From: Sulfurihydrogenibium sp. YO3AOP1 | GTDB taxonomy: Bacteria > Aquificota > Aquificia > Aquificales > Hydrogenothermaceae | Assembly: GCF_000020325.1 (NCBI RefSeq) | Contig: NC_010730.1 | Location: 422,001 to 486,000 of the forward strand | DNA: 64,000 nucleotides | Direction: 5' to 3' | Part shown: one piece after another, positions 17,579 through 25,805 of the stretch | How the letters are laid out: each line of letters opens with the position of its first letter | Numbering within the stretch: the stretch's first letter is position 1 | Notes under the pieces: generated by a model | The model's database searches: none | What the model was told of the DNA's origin: nothing | What the model saw: the letters and a program-made list of their open reading frames with translations, nothing else | Position numbers and translations under genes: made by a program

Positions 17579-18090
17579 ATATAGGGTTTGCTAATTTAGT
17601 CACATTATCAAGATTGGTTATAATTCCATTTTTGATTTACTCTATATTAAAAGATAATTATTTTTTGTCTGGCTTTTTAGTAATTGTCGCTATTCTAACT
17701 GATTATTTAGATGGAATTATTGCAAGAGCTTCAAACGATGTAACAAAGCATGGTGAGCTTTTAGACCCAGCAGTTGATAAAATCTTCACAGTATCAGTTT
17801 TAGTAGCCTTAGTAGAAAAGCATATTGTAAATTCTTTTGAAGTTTTTTTAATTATAGCGAGAGAAATGCTTGTAACATGGGTTAGAAGTGTTTTGGTAAA
17901 CAAAGGAATTGTAGTTCCTGCTTATTTTTTAGGAAAGTTAAAAACATCCATCCAGCTTTTAGCAATATTTTTACTTTCTATAAATTTTGTAGAATTAGGA
18001 AAAATTACCCTATGGATATCCATATTCCTTGCCTATGTTTCTGGGTTTGAGTATTTCATGATATTTTATAAGGAAAAAGCATGGAAATAA
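17575..18090 (+). CDS. pgsA: CDP-diacylglycerol--glycerol-3-phosphate phosphatidyltransferase
   Basis: Integral membrane enzyme (171 residues, about four to five membrane segments) that makes phosphatidylglycerol phosphate. The CDP-alcohol phosphatidyltransferase motif, DG-x2-AR-x8-G-x3-D-x3-D, is read as DYLDGIIARASNDVTKHGEL followed by LDPAVDK. The start is TTG 17575 overlapping the ftsZ stop. It overlaps plsY by 10 bp, so two phospholipid genes are tied to the division cluster. Confidence 0.93.
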   Translation: MNIGFANLVTLSRLVIIPFLIYSILKDNYFLSGFLVIVAILTDYLDGIIARASNDVTKHGELLDPAVDKIFTVSVLVALVEKHIVNSFEVFLIIAREMLVTWVRSVLVNKGIVVPAYFLGKLKTSIQLLAIFLLSINFVELGKITLWISIFLAYVSGFEYFMIFYKEKAWK

Positions 18091-18668
18091 ATTTTATCGT
18101 ATACTTAATCATCACGTACTTACTTGGCTCAATCCCTTTTGGCTTAATTATAAGTAAGCTTTTTGGAAAAGATATTAGAAAAGAAGGTAGCGGAAATATT
18201 GGTGCTACAAACGTTACAAGAGTTTTGGGCAAAAAGGCAGGAATTTTAGTATTAATTTTAGATATGTTAAAAGGTTTTTTACCTATCTATATCGCAAAGT
18301 ATATATTTGATACAAAACTTATTTCATTACTTGCTATAGCGTCTGTTATCGGACATTGTTTTTCAATTTTTTTAAAGTTTAAAGGTGGAAAAGGTGTCGC
18401 AACAGCTATCGGTGTATTACTTGCTTTATCCTCTAAAACTGCTTTAATTGTTATTATGTTTTGGCTTGGCGTATTTCTTGTCTCTGGTTATGTATCTCTT
18501 GCATCTATGCTATCAGCAAGTATTTCTTGGGTTATTATTAAATTTATAGAAAATAATATCTATTATACCTACGCAGCGTTTATCATTGGATTGATTGTTA
18601 TCCTTAAACATAAGGACAATTTAGATAGATTGTTAAAAGGTACTGAATATAGATTTTTACATAAATAG
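18081..18668 (+). CDS. plsY: Acyl-phosphate glycerol-3-phosphate acyltransferase
   Basis: Transfers an acyl group from acyl-phosphate to glycerol-3-phosphate, the first step of phospholipid synthesis. The 195-residue protein has about five membrane segments and the three family motifs: GSIPFGLIISKLFGKDIRKE then GSGNIGATNVTRVLGKKAG, the HCFSIFLKFKGGKGVATAIG loop, and a last segment with IVILKHKDNLDRLLKGTE. It is the last gene of the forward block; a 443-bp gap follows. Confidence 0.95.
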   Translation: MEINFIVYLIITYLLGSIPFGLIISKLFGKDIRKEGSGNIGATNVTRVLGKKAGILVLILDMLKGFLPIYIAKYIFDTKLISLLAIASVIGHCFSIFLKFKGGKGVATAIGVLLALSSKTALIVIMFWLGVFLVSGYVSLASMLSASISWVIIKFIENNIYYTYAAFIIGLIVILKHKDNLDRLLKGTEYRFLHK

Positions 18669-18754
18669 AGGATAATTTAGTTTATTTAACTTTAACAGTT
18701 GAATAGGCAGACCGAGCAACAATAAGCTATACGTGAAAGGCAATCTGTATATTG

Positions 18755-18970
18755 AGGGTGTTCTAAATTTTTTTAAATTGTAGAATGTATAAGTAGATAT
18801 GACTTTACCTTTGACTGTCATCCTGAGGACTTTAGTCCGAAGGATCTCCTCTTTTGAAAAGTGAGTAGAGGCAATTCATGAATTGCCTATACAGTGAATA
18901 AATGAGAGATATGAAGGCGGAGATTCTTCGCCGGCTGCAGAATGACGATGATGATTTTTGTAAGCAGTCT
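18755..18970. repeat. Dispersed palindromic repeat, copy 3, uninterrupted
   Basis: The copy starts GAGGGTGTTCTAAA and ends GTAAGCAGTCTT. It has a forward hairpin module (TGTCATCCTGAGGAC to GAAGGATCTCC, about 18817-18848), a perfect palindrome GGCAATTCATGAATTGCC near 18869, and an inverted module (GGAGATTCTTCGCCGGC to GAATGACGA, about 18919-18947). It occupies half of the 443-bp gap 18669-19111; the rest holds only a TATAAT at 19074-19079, a possible -10 for the aldolase gene. It gives the empty-site sequence for the IS110 insertion in copy 1. Confidence 0.8.
18812..18827 (+). other. Unoccupied perfect target site for the window's IS110 element
   Basis: TGACTGTCATCCTGAG at 18812-18827 is identical to the target rebuilt from the two flanks of the IS110 element. 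It matches both target guides of the putative bridge RNA, the left guide over TGACTGTCAT and the right over CATCCTGAG, sharing the CAT core. Other repeat copies differ within this stretch (for example CCGTGTCATCCTGAGG at 20733 and CCTGTCATCCTAAGG near 28538). Confidence 0.7.
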
Positions 18971-19111
18971 TAAAAGTAAGAAAACTACTCTAAGCTAAGC
19001 GTTTTAAAAGTTTCCATGACTCACCTATTAATCTATCAAAAATCAAGCTTATTAAAGCCACAAAAAATTCTGATATAATTAGATAAAATAAACCCAGAAA
19101 GGATTTTAACC

Positions 19112-19687
19112 TTGAATGATATAATCCAGCAAATAATCTTCACCGGAAGAGTTTTACACGAGTTAAAGCTCGTATCATCCCATGGTGGAAATCTTAGCAT
19201 AAAAGATGGAGAATATCTTTACATCACAAAAACAGGAAGAATGGCAGGCTTTTTGACAGAAGAAGATATTATAAAGCTTCCAATCCACAAAGAAACAGAA
19301 CAAGATAAAGAAGCATCGATAGAGCTTATCGTCCACAGACAGATCTATAAAGACAATCCAAGCATAAATGCAGTAGTCCATGCTCATCCAATCACAGCCA
19401 CAGCCTTGGGCTACTTTCTAAGAGAATTTATACCAATGGATATAGAAGGAGAATTATTCATAAAAAAAGTACCAATCTTAGAAGTAGAAAAACCATCAGC
19501 GTCCCTAGAGCTTGCTATTGGCGTAAGTAAATTATTTCAAGAAGGTTATAAAATCTGCATAGTCAAAAATCACGGCTCATTTTCGGCGGGAAAAACCATC
19601 AATGAAGCGTTAAAATATACATCAACCTTAGAAAATTCAGCGGAGATATTCTACAAATGGATGACTCTAAAAAAGATGCAGTCATAA
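19112..19687 (+). CDS. Class II aldolase/adducin-family protein
   Basis: A 191-residue zinc aldolase-like protein. Metal-site and family motifs are SSHGGNLSIKDGEYLYITKTG (residues 22-42), AVVHAHPITATALG with the paired zinc histidines, and IVKNHGSFSAGKTINEAL with the third. Relatives include fuculose-phosphate aldolase, ribulose-5-phosphate epimerase and MtnB; the substrate cannot be told here. It starts at TTG 19112 with AGAAAGGA upstream and a TATAAT at 19074. It overlaps the next gene by 31 bp. Confidence 0.85.
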   Translation: MNDIIQQIIFTGRVLHELKLVSSHGGNLSIKDGEYLYITKTGRMAGFLTEEDIIKLPIHKETEQDKEASIELIVHRQIYKDNPSINAVVHAHPITATALGYFLREFIPMDIEGELFIKKVPILEVEKPSASLELAIGVSKLFQEGYKICIVKNHGSFSAGKTINEALKYTSTLENSAEIFYKWMTLKKMQS

Positions 19688-20262
19688 ATCACTATCTAAA
19701 TAAGTTTAATATCCTTCCTACTCAGCTAAACCCAAAAGAAAGAGAATTTTTAGAATCTTTAACCGAAAAATATGAACTTCAAGATATCATCGAAGCAATC
19801 AACTTGCTTGAAAAAAGACCAAAAAGTTTAAAAACTCTTGAAAAAGAATTGATCAAACATCTAAAAGATTTATCACTTGTCAAGCATAAAGAAATTGAAA
19901 ATAATCTTCAAACTAAGTCACCGGAAAATAAAGAAACTCCAAAGCCTAAAGCCAAAGTTTTAAATTCTAAATCTTCCTTGCCTGAAAAATGGAGTTTATT
20001 ATTTAATAAATACAACATTCCTGAAAGTATTGTAAATTTCTCAAAGCTTGAAATGCTAAACGACTATCTTAAAAATATCTACTTGTCTGACCTTGTAGCT
20101 GATTATTTGCTGAAAAATTTACCACCAGAAAAATTAAACAAATACATAAAAAAAGCAGAAAAACATTTTTCAAACATAAACTTAACAGAACCAGAAAAGG
20201 AAGAAGCATATAAAATTTACATTAAGTATTTGATAAAAAAAGATTTAAAAATCTTATTTTAA
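19657..20262 (+). CDS. Hypothetical helical protein, 201 aa
   Basis: I do not recognise this protein. It is soluble and lysine/glutamate/leucine-rich, predicted mostly helical, with two helical blocks joined by a proline/lysine linker near residues 84-105 (ENKETPKPKAKV). There is no cysteine or metal motif. The ATG at 19657 lies inside the aldolase gene (31-bp overlap), suggesting coupling. It ends 4 bp inside the end of the convergent rhodanese gene. Its composition recalls replication-primosome-type helical adaptors, but I cannot support that. Confidence 0.65.
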   Translation: MDDSKKDAVINHYLNKFNILPTQLNPKEREFLESLTEKYELQDIIEAINLLEKRPKSLKTLEKELIKHLKDLSLVKHKEIENNLQTKSPENKETPKPKAKVLNSKSSLPEKWSLLFNKYNIPESIVNFSKLEMLNDYLKNIYLSDLVADYLLKNLPPEKLNKYIKKAEKHFSNINLTEPEKEEAYKIYIKYLIKKDLKILF

Positions 20263-20621
20263 TATTTTGGCACCGTTGGGTCTATTTCGTCAGACCAAGC
20301 TAAAATACCACCTTCTACGTTTTTAACACGGGTAAATCCATTTTGTAATAGCCATAAAGTAGCCTGAAGGCTTCTGTTTCCACTTCTACAAAATACATAT
20401 ATATCCTTATCTTTTGGAAGGCTGTTTATAACTTTTGGAAGACTCATAAGTGGAACAAGCATCGCATCTTTCTCTTTAATTCTTGAAAAAGCGTATTCTT
20501 GCGGCTCTCTAACATCTAACAGTATAAAATCTTCGCCTTTATCTATCTTTTCTTTTAACTCTTTAACAGATATATGTATTTTTTTATACGTCTCTTTGTC
20601 TAAGTACATTCTTATCTCCAA
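20259..20621 (-). CDS. Rhodanese-like sulfurtransferase
   Basis: A single-domain, 120-residue cytoplasmic rhodanese. LLDVREPQEYAFSRIK is the CH2A-type motif and VFCRSGNRSLQAT is the active-site loop with the persulfide Cys; the protein ends GGILAWSDEIDPTVPKY. It could move sulfane sulfur in a sulfur-oxidising lithotroph, which is inference. The likely promoter side is the 349-bp gap 20622-20970, which is mostly a dispersed repeat. Convergent with the preceding hypothetical gene (4-bp overlap). Confidence 0.9.
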   Translation of the reverse strand: MEIRMYLDKETYKKIHISVKELKEKIDKGEDFILLDVREPQEYAFSRIKEKDAMLVPLMSLPKVINSLPKDKDIYVFCRSGNRSLQATLWLLQNGFTRVKNVEGGILAWSDEIDPTVPKY

Positions 20622-20705
20622 TTCTTTTTATCTTTTGAAATATTATAATATTTTAATATTCTAAACTCAAAATCTTGATGACAAAAGTCATTTCTATTAA
20701 TCATA

Positions 20706-20901
20706 AGGGTGTTCCAAAATTTTCGTAAGCTTACCTTTCCGTGTCATCCTGAGGCTGTAAGCCGAAGGATCTCCTCTTTAAAAGGTAAGAAAATGAGTAG
20801 GGGCAATTCATGAATTGCCTATACAATAAATGAGTGAGAGGTAAAAGGACGGAGATTCTTCGCCGACTACAGAATGACGATGTTGGTTTTTTCAAGCAGT
20901 C
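20706..20901. repeat. Dispersed palindromic repeat, copy 4, with 13-bp direct repeats
   Basis: The 196-bp element runs from AGGGTGTTCC to CAAGCAGTC and contains both hairpin modules and the GGCAATTCATGAATTGCC palindrome. It is bounded by the exact direct repeat TCTATTAATCATA at 20693-20705 and 20902-20914, which looks like a target duplication. It fills most of the gap between the rhodanese gene and the CcsA-like gene; a TATAAT at 20937-20942 may serve the latter. Confidence 0.85.
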
Positions 20902-20970
20902 TCTATTAATCATAGTTAAAATCGTAATTTTTCTGTTATAATTAAAAATAAAAACCTAAGAAGGTGCTGG

Positions 20971-21771
20971 ATGTTTAAGCTTTTTACGATTTTATTTATA
21001 GTCATATACTTTTTGTCTTCTATTAGTTTTTGGGTTTATTTATATACAAAAAACTCTAAATATCAAAAACTTGGCTATTCTTTCTTTGGAGCTGGGTTTA
21101 CACTTCAAATTTTAGTATTCTTATTAAGAACCTATGAAATTAGAGCCTTGCCTTTAAACACTTTGGAAGAACTTTTAAGCTTTTTAGCGATTATTATATC
21201 AGCTGTTTTTTACGGATTTTCCTTTGTATACAGAAAAAAATTAATAGAGTTTGGCTCTCTGATCGCTCCTTTGGTTATGTTTTTGACTGCTTTTTCTTTA
21301 CCTTTACACTCAGAAACTCAAAATATTTATAACAACATCTGGTTTTATCTTCATGTGGCATCTTTGATTTTATCTTACGGATTGATAGTTTTTTCTTCTA
21401 TTGCTGCAATTTTATATATTCTTACAGATAGAGATTTGAAAAATAAAAAACTAAACTCTTTTTTTGTTTCTAAATTTTCTTCTTCTTTAACATTGATTCA
21501 AAATCTTGAGTATAAATCTGTTATTTTAGCTTTTATATTTTTAAGCCTTGGATTAATAGCATCATCTATATGGACTGCTATTTACATAGGTAAACATTGG
21601 ACTTGGGATATAAAGCAGACGATGTTATTTTTACTTTGGATTTTTTATGGTTTTATTTTACATACAAGAATCATTAAACAGATTAAAGGTAGGAAAGCTT
21701 CTTATTTGACATTAATCGGCAGTTTGTTTGCTTTTATAGTATTTTGGCTGATAGGCCATCCAACTTTTTAA
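20971..21771 (+). CDS. CcsA-like cytochrome c assembly membrane protein
   Basis: A 266-residue protein with about eight membrane segments. The second half has IWFYLHVASLILSYGLIVFS with a conserved His and GKHWTWDIKQTMLFLLWIFYG, a variant of the tryptophan-rich WWD segment, with a further His in FILHTRI. This is the CcmC/CcsA/HemX superfamily, which carries heme for cytochrome c ligation (system II) or helps heme synthesis. Length suits CcsA or HemX; two cytochrome c genes lie just downstream on the other strand, which favours cytochrome c maturation. It overlaps the convergent cytochrome gene by 4 bp. Confidence 0.8.
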   Translation: MFKLFTILFIVIYFLSSISFWVYLYTKNSKYQKLGYSFFGAGFTLQILVFLLRTYEIRALPLNTLEELLSFLAIIISAVFYGFSFVYRKKLIEFGSLIAPLVMFLTAFSLPLHSETQNIYNNIWFYLHVASLILSYGLIVFSSIAAILYILTDRDLKNKKLNSFFVSKFSSSLTLIQNLEYKSVILAFIFLSLGLIASSIWTAIYIGKHWTWDIKQTMLFLLWIFYGFILHTRIIKQIKGRKASYLTLIGSLFAFIVFWLIGHPTF

Positions 21772-22136
21772 TAGTGGTCGCTTTCTAAGTCATAAGATTT
21801 AGTTTGATTGGGTTTTTCTTTCTCTGAGTAAATCAGTACATACTCTGCTAATTTTCTTGCTTCTTCATAAGGAATGTTAAATGGTGGCATATATGCAAAT
21901 CCTGGCCAGTTTGATGGATTTGGTTTTATGATAAGTTTTGCGACTTTATCAATAGCTTGCTTACTTTTTCCATACCTTTCTCTTATCTCTTTAAAAGAAG
22001 GTGCTGCAAGTCTTTCCGTTGGTGAATGACAAGAACCACATCCATACTTTTTAAATAAAAATTTTCCATCTTCCGCAAAAGAAACGTTTGATATTAGAAG
22101 TATCAATAAGATTGAAATATTTTTTGAAAATTTCAT
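21768..22136 (-). CDS. Monoheme cytochrome c, 122 aa
   Basis: A secreted class I-type cytochrome. A signal peptide (residues 1-21, ending SFAEDG) is followed by the heme site CGSCH and a probable axial Met in FAYMPPFN. After the heme domain the tail is short and acidic. It probably carries electrons in the periplasm. It lies 43 bp downstream of the second cytochrome gene on the same strand, with a hairpin between them. Confidence 0.9.
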   Translation of the reverse strand: MKFSKNISILLILLISNVSFAEDGKFLFKKYGCGSCHSPTERLAAPSFKEIRERYGKSKQAIDKVAKLIIKPNPSNWPGFAYMPPFNIPYEEARKLAEYVLIYSEKEKPNQTKSYDLESDHY

Positions 22137-22149
22137 GACAGAAGAAAAT

Positions 22150-22171
22150 CAGGGGGCTGTTAACCCCCATT
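22150..22171 (-). terminator. Hairpin between two cytochrome c genes
   Basis: GGGGGTTAACAGCCCCC on the minus strand forms a strong stem after the cytochrome gene ending at 22180. The following minus-strand sequence is only moderately T-rich (GATTTTC), so it may attenuate, not stop, transcription into the next cytochrome gene. On the plus strand it is followed by ATTTTTTAG. Confidence 0.6.
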
Positions 22172-22179
22172 TTTTAGAA

Positions 22180-22503
22180 TTACTTGTTTGAAAGAATGAA
22201 TTGTGCCAATGCTTTTAATTCATCATCTTTCATAGCTTTTGTAGTGTTGAGTTGTGGCTTCATCACAGCTTCTTTAGCTGGGTCAACGATAGCTTTTCCT
22301 TGTCCTTTTAAGAACTTGATAAGGTCAGCTTCTTTTCCAGCGTAAGCACCTGCAATTTTCTTTAAAGCTGGTCCAACTGTGTCAGCTGCTGCTTGGTGGC
22401 AAGCTGTACATCCTTTTTGTTGGAAAAGAGCTTTTCCGTCAGCTGCAAATGAGCCAGCAGCTAATACTGCTACTGAGAGTGCAGATAAAACTAACTTCTT
22501 CAT
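22180..22503 (-). CDS. Cytochrome c-552-like electron carrier
   Basis: A 107-residue periplasmic cytochrome c: cleavable signal peptide (to about SFAADG), heme site CTACH, and a C-terminal half with VMKPQLNTTKAMKDDELKALA that supplies the axial Met. Size and pattern fit the class I c-551/c-552 group of Hydrogenobacter and relatives, which feed terminal oxidases and NirS. It has a good ribosome site (AGGAGG). The codon use is smoother than that of its neighbours, typical of a highly expressed gene. Confidence 0.92.
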   Translation of the reverse strand: MKKLVLSALSVAVLAAGSFAADGKALFQQKGCTACHQAAADTVGPALKKIAGAYAGKEADLIKFLKGQGKAIVDPAKEAVMKPQLNTTKAMKDDELKALAQFILSNK

Positions 22504-22988
22504 GCTTCATACCTCCTATTAAAAATTTTCATTTAATAATCTAACCTATTCTAAATACTCTGTCAATTACAAATTTTTAATTTAACTTTAATTTTTAATT
22601 ATTCAAAAACCATGCCAAAATAAAATGTTAATCTATCAGCTTTTTAATAGACTTGGATTTCTAATTTTGCAATTTTTCAAAAAAGTTTGCAAAAGTTTTA
22701 AAGGATTGTATATTTATACTACTATGGGATGATACCTTGAGAGAGAAATCATGTGGTTTTTATATAATTTAAAAAAGGAGATCCTTCGGACTGAAGTCCT
22801 CAGGATGACAGAGAAAGGTTGAATGATAAGCATCAAAGAAAGGATAACCTTATTTGTCATTCTGAGCGAAGCGAAGAATCTCATTCTTTTATTGAATTTT
22901 TTACCCGACTATATTTATATAGGATGATTAAAGTCATAACAAAATAATAATGATTACTGATAAGATTAATTAAAACTTTTAAAGGGAG
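22504..22988. repeat. Intergenic region with dispersed repeat, copy 5
   Basis: This 485-bp gap holds both hairpin modules in divergent form: GGAGATCCTTCGGAC through CAGGATGACAG at 22778-22812, and GTCATTCTGAGCGAAGCG with AAGAATCTC at 22857-22883. Apart from the modules and AT-rich promoter-like DNA for the divergent cytochrome and peroxiredoxin genes, I see nothing coding. Only a short flanking match (GGATGAT) is seen, so no clear target duplication. Confidence 0.7.
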
Positions 22989-22997
22989 GTGTATCAC

Positions 22998-23603
22998 ATG
23001 GAAGAAAAAGTAATCTTAGTAGGTCAACAAGTACCAGATTTTGAGATGGAAACTTACGATCCATCAACAGGGAAGTTTGGAAAGTTCTCTTTAGCAGATG
23101 CTAAAAAAGAAGGGAAATGGGCAATTTTATTCTTCTATCCAGCAGACTTTACATTCGTATGCCCAACAGAATTAGCAGATTTAGCTGAAAAGTACGAAGA
23201 ATTAAAAAAGCTTGGTGCTGAAGTTGTTTCTGTTTCTACAGATACAAAATTCGTTCACCTTGCATGGCAAAGAGATGAAAAATTACTTGCAAACGTAAAA
23301 TATCCGATGGGTGCAGACCCAACAGGAAAAGTTTCAAGAATGTTTGGAGTATACGACTGCAACACTGGTTTAGCTTTAAGAGGAACTTTCATCATTAACC
23401 CAGAAGGAAAGCTTGTATCTTCTGAAGTTAACTTCTACAACGTAGGAAGAAATGCAGATGAGCTTGTAAGAAAGATGAAAGCCAACGCATACTTAATGTC
23501 TCATCCAGATGAAGCTTGCCCGGCTAAATGGGAACCAGGTAAGAAGACATTAAAACCATCTGAAGAGCTTGTAGGACACGTTTACGAAGCTTTACAAGAA
23601 TAA
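22998..23603 (+). CDS. 2-Cys peroxiredoxin, AhpC type
   Basis: Reduces hydrogen peroxide and organic peroxides. The 201-residue protein has the peroxidatic site FFYPADFTFVCPTE and the resolving Cys in HPDEACPAKWEPG, with HLAWQRDEK and LRGTFIINPEG typical of AhpC/Prx1. An in-frame GTG at 22989 overlaps the GGGAGGTG ribosome site, so the ATG at 22998 is the start. Its electron donor (AhpF or thioredoxin) is not nearby. A terminator follows directly. Protects a microaerophile against oxidative stress. Confidence 0.95.
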   Translation: MEEKVILVGQQVPDFEMETYDPSTGKFGKFSLADAKKEGKWAILFFYPADFTFVCPTELADLAEKYEELKKLGAEVVSVSTDTKFVHLAWQRDEKLLANVKYPMGADPTGKVSRMFGVYDCNTGLALRGTFIINPEGKLVSSEVNFYNVGRNADELVRKMKANAYLMSHPDEACPAKWEPGKKTLKPSEELVGHVYEALQE

Positions 23604-23611
23604 TAATATAT

Positions 23612-23636
23612 GGGGGCTGTTTTTCGCCCCCTTATA
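23612..23636 (+). terminator. Terminator of the peroxiredoxin gene
   Basis: GGGGGC (23612-23617) pairs with GCCCCC (23626-23631) around a T-rich loop, eight bases after the peroxiredoxin stop. The T tract downstream is short. Confidence 0.75.
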
Positions 23637-23645
23637 CAAACAACC

Positions 23646-23972
23646 ATGATATTTAAACTAATTAGATATACACCACAAAAAATAGAGATAGAAATTACAG
23701 AAAATCAAGTAATCCAAATGTTTCCTATAGAACTTACAGAGCATCCAAATTTTGGTATAATCCAAAGATTTTGGAAATCAGAAAATCAAACTTACAGTAT
23801 AGATAATTTTGATGCCTCACAAATTTTAGACCTATCAACAACAAAAATATATAAAAGATTAAAAGATGATGTTATGTTAGATATTTTAAACAAAGAAGAA
23901 AAGCTAAAAATTGTACTTATTTACAATAATACAGAGGATGTTTATGATCTGATTAAGTTATATCCTCAATAG
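23646..23972 (+). CDS. Hypothetical protein, 108 aa
   Basis: I do not recognise the family. The protein starts MIFKLIRYTPQKIEIEITEN and looks like a small soluble beta-rich domain with an acidic C-terminus; there are no cysteines. A longer reading from 23610 would begin inside the peroxiredoxin terminator hairpin, so I chose the ATG at 23646, although no good ribosome site precedes it. It overlaps the convergent MFS gene by 20 bp. Confidence 0.5.
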   Translation: MIFKLIRYTPQKIEIEITENQVIQMFPIELTEHPNFGIIQRFWKSENQTYSIDNFDASQILDLSTTKIYKRLKDDVMLDILNKEEKLKIVLIYNNTEDVYDLIKLYPQ

Positions 23973-25293
23973 ATTTTCCTTTTGCTTCAACGCCAAATTT
24001 AGACCATATAAAAAATCCTATAAAACCTATAAGCCACAGCAAACTTAAACCTAATACACTTAATTTATAATCTATAGTTGCAAGATAGGTTAGTATTGGT
24101 GGAGCCAGCATTCCTGAGATTCTTCCAATGACAGATAAAACACCGATAGCTGTAGCCCTCAAATAAGAAGGATAAACCTCCATCGCAGATACATAAGCAA
24201 CGCTTGCAAAAGAGTATGCAACCAATGAATAAACAAAAACTGTAGTATAAATATCCTGCGATGTTAAAAAGAAAAAAGATGTTAAGAGAGAAAATAAAGC
24301 TACAGTCGTTCCTGTTATTTTTCTACCAAGCTTGTCAGATAAAAAAGATACAACTATACCACCGATTAAACCACCAATGCTTGCAGTTAGTAAAAGATTT
24401 GGAATTTCTTTTGTAGGAAGATTATACTGATTTGTAATTACCAAAGGTAAGATAGTAATAAAGCCATAGTATGTTGTCAAAATTGTAAAACTCATAGCCG
24501 TTCCAAATAAAAACCTTCCTCTGTACTTTTTGAGAATAATCTTCACCGCATCTAATAAACTACCCTCAAATACAGGAATTTCGCACTGTTTGTTTATTGG
24601 CTTTGCATGATATTTCTTTTCTAATTCAGATACAATCTCTTCGGCTCTTTCTATTAGTCCTTTCGATATTAGCCATCTTGGAGATTCTGGAATGAAAAAT
24701 CTTATAAATACTATCAATAGTGCTAAACTACCGCCAAATAAAAACGCATACCGCCAAGCTTTTTCTTCAGGAAATGAAGACAGTAGATACATCCCAACCA
24801 AAGAAGCAAAAATACTTCCAAGATTCCATGATGCAGTTATAAAACCATCAACTCTTCCCCTAAATCTTGATGGAATAAACTCATCTATCGCTGAATGGAT
24901 AGCAGAAAACTCGCCACCAAGTCCAAATCCTGTGATAAATCTTAAAAGCAATGCAATTTCAAAAGAGTTAGCAAAGCCTGTTAAAAATGTTCCAAGAGAG
25001 TATAAAAGTAGTGTTATGAAAAATATTTTCTTTCTTCCGAACTTATCAGCTAAATAACCAAAAATAAACGCTCCAACCAAAGCACCAATTAAAAAACTGC
25101 TAACAAGCCAAGATGATTGAAAAACAGATAGATTTAAAGATTTAGCCATAGACTTTAAAACTACGCTTACGATTACAACTTCAAAAGCATCTAATATCCA
25201 GGTTATGCCAAGAGCCATAACAAACTTAGTATGAAACCAAGTCCATGGAAGGTTATCAAGCCTACAAGTTAAATCTGTTTTTATATATCTCAT
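23953..25293 (-). CDS. MFS transporter, sugar/aromatic-acid porter-like
   Basis: A 446-residue inner-membrane carrier with about twelve membrane segments. Loop motifs are GYLADKFGRKKIFF and the second-half copy FLSDKLGRKITGT, with PESPRWLISKG after segment 6, which is the sugar-porter and aromatic acid:H+ symporter type. An N-terminal WILDAFEVVIV carries the membrane-embedded Asp typical of that group. Substrate unknown. It overlaps the small cysteine protein upstream by 4 bp, so the two are probably expressed together. Confidence 0.85.
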   Translation of the reverse strand: MRYIKTDLTCRLDNLPWTWFHTKFVMALGITWILDAFEVVIVSVVLKSMAKSLNLSVFQSSWLVSSFLIGALVGAFIFGYLADKFGRKKIFFITLLLYSLGTFLTGFANSFEIALLLRFITGFGLGGEFSAIHSAIDEFIPSRFRGRVDGFITASWNLGSIFASLVGMYLLSSFPEEKAWRYAFLFGGSLALLIVFIRFFIPESPRWLISKGLIERAEEIVSELEKKYHAKPINKQCEIPVFEGSLLDAVKIILKKYRGRFLFGTAMSFTILTTYYGFITILPLVITNQYNLPTKEIPNLLLTASIGGLIGGIVVSFLSDKLGRKITGTTVALFSLLTSFFFLTSQDIYTTVFVYSLVAYSFASVAYVSAMEVYPSYLRATAIGVLSVIGRISGMLAPPILTYLATIDYKLSVLGLSLLWLIGFIGFFIWSKFGVEAKGKSIEDIT

Positions 25294-25478
25294 TTGTTAT
25301 CTTTCTTTTTCAGAGCTTGTTTGATAAGATTTCTTCCTGAATTTTCTTGCATACATGACTTATACGCACACATTCTACATAAAATGTCATTTGGATTATA
25401 TCCTTTTGAATATCCATTTTTTATAACTTCTTCCGGTAAACTTTCTATTTCTCTTTCTAAATCTTCTTTTTTTATCAT
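25290..25478 (-). CDS. Small cysteine-containing protein, 62 aa
   Basis: The sequence has ILCRMCAYKSCMQENSG: a C-x2-C-x4-C cluster that could bind zinc or an iron-sulfur centre. The N-terminus is acidic and helical. I do not know the family. It overlaps the MFS transporter start by 4 bp, so translation is coupled and it may be an accessory to that gene. No signal peptide is seen, so it should be cytoplasmic. Confidence 0.6.
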   Translation of the reverse strand: MIKKEDLEREIESLPEEVIKNGYSKGYNPNDILCRMCAYKSCMQENSGRNLIKQALKKKDNK

Positions 25479-25770
25479 TTAGATTTCCTATGTTTTTAAT
25501 ATTTTATTCTATTTTAGAATAAGGAAAATTACTTGAATTATGAGATTCTTCACAATAAGATTTTATGTCATTTACTTAAAGCAGGGTTTGAAACAAACTC
25601 AGAAGATACAGCCAACAAACGAAGTATATGTTTAACAATAGCTTACAATAATAAATCATGCACGTCTAGTGAGAAATTCAATAAAATTAGGAGATTCCGC
25701 CGGCTGCAGAATGACGATAAAAAAAGTATTAAATTTAATAAAATGTCTCAATGAAGTTAAAAGCAGATTT
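25479..25770. repeat. Intergenic region with a partial repeat module, copy 6
   Basis: Most of this gap has no coding signal. GGAGATTCCGCCGGC and GCAGAATGACGA at 25691-25717 form one hairpin module of the dispersed family, preceded by GTGAGAAATTC like the copies at 28.4 and 61.1 kb. The other half of the element is missing, so it is a remnant. Confidence 0.6.
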
Positions 25771-25772
25771 AT

Positions 25773-25796
25773 TGGGGGCTGATTTTAAAGCCCCCA
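25773..25796 (-). terminator. Terminator of nrdA
   Basis: TGGGGGCT and AGCCCCCA form an 8-bp stem with an 8-base AT loop just after the nrdA stop. On the minus strand it is followed by ATAAATCTG, a weak T tract. Confidence 0.75.
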
Positions 25797-25805
25797 GCGT
25801 AATTA

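Noticed and set aside
20706-20901. Dispersed repeats as transcription terminators
   Set aside because: The hairpins lack T tracts, occur in both orientations, and lie in promoters and leaders as well as after genes.
23610-23645. Longer N-terminus for the 108-residue hypothetical protein
   Set aside because: It would begin inside the peroxiredoxin terminator hairpin.
25533-25754. Reading frame of 73 codons between the cysteine protein and nrdA
   Set aside because: It runs through a repeat module, has no ribosome site and no protein-like pattern.
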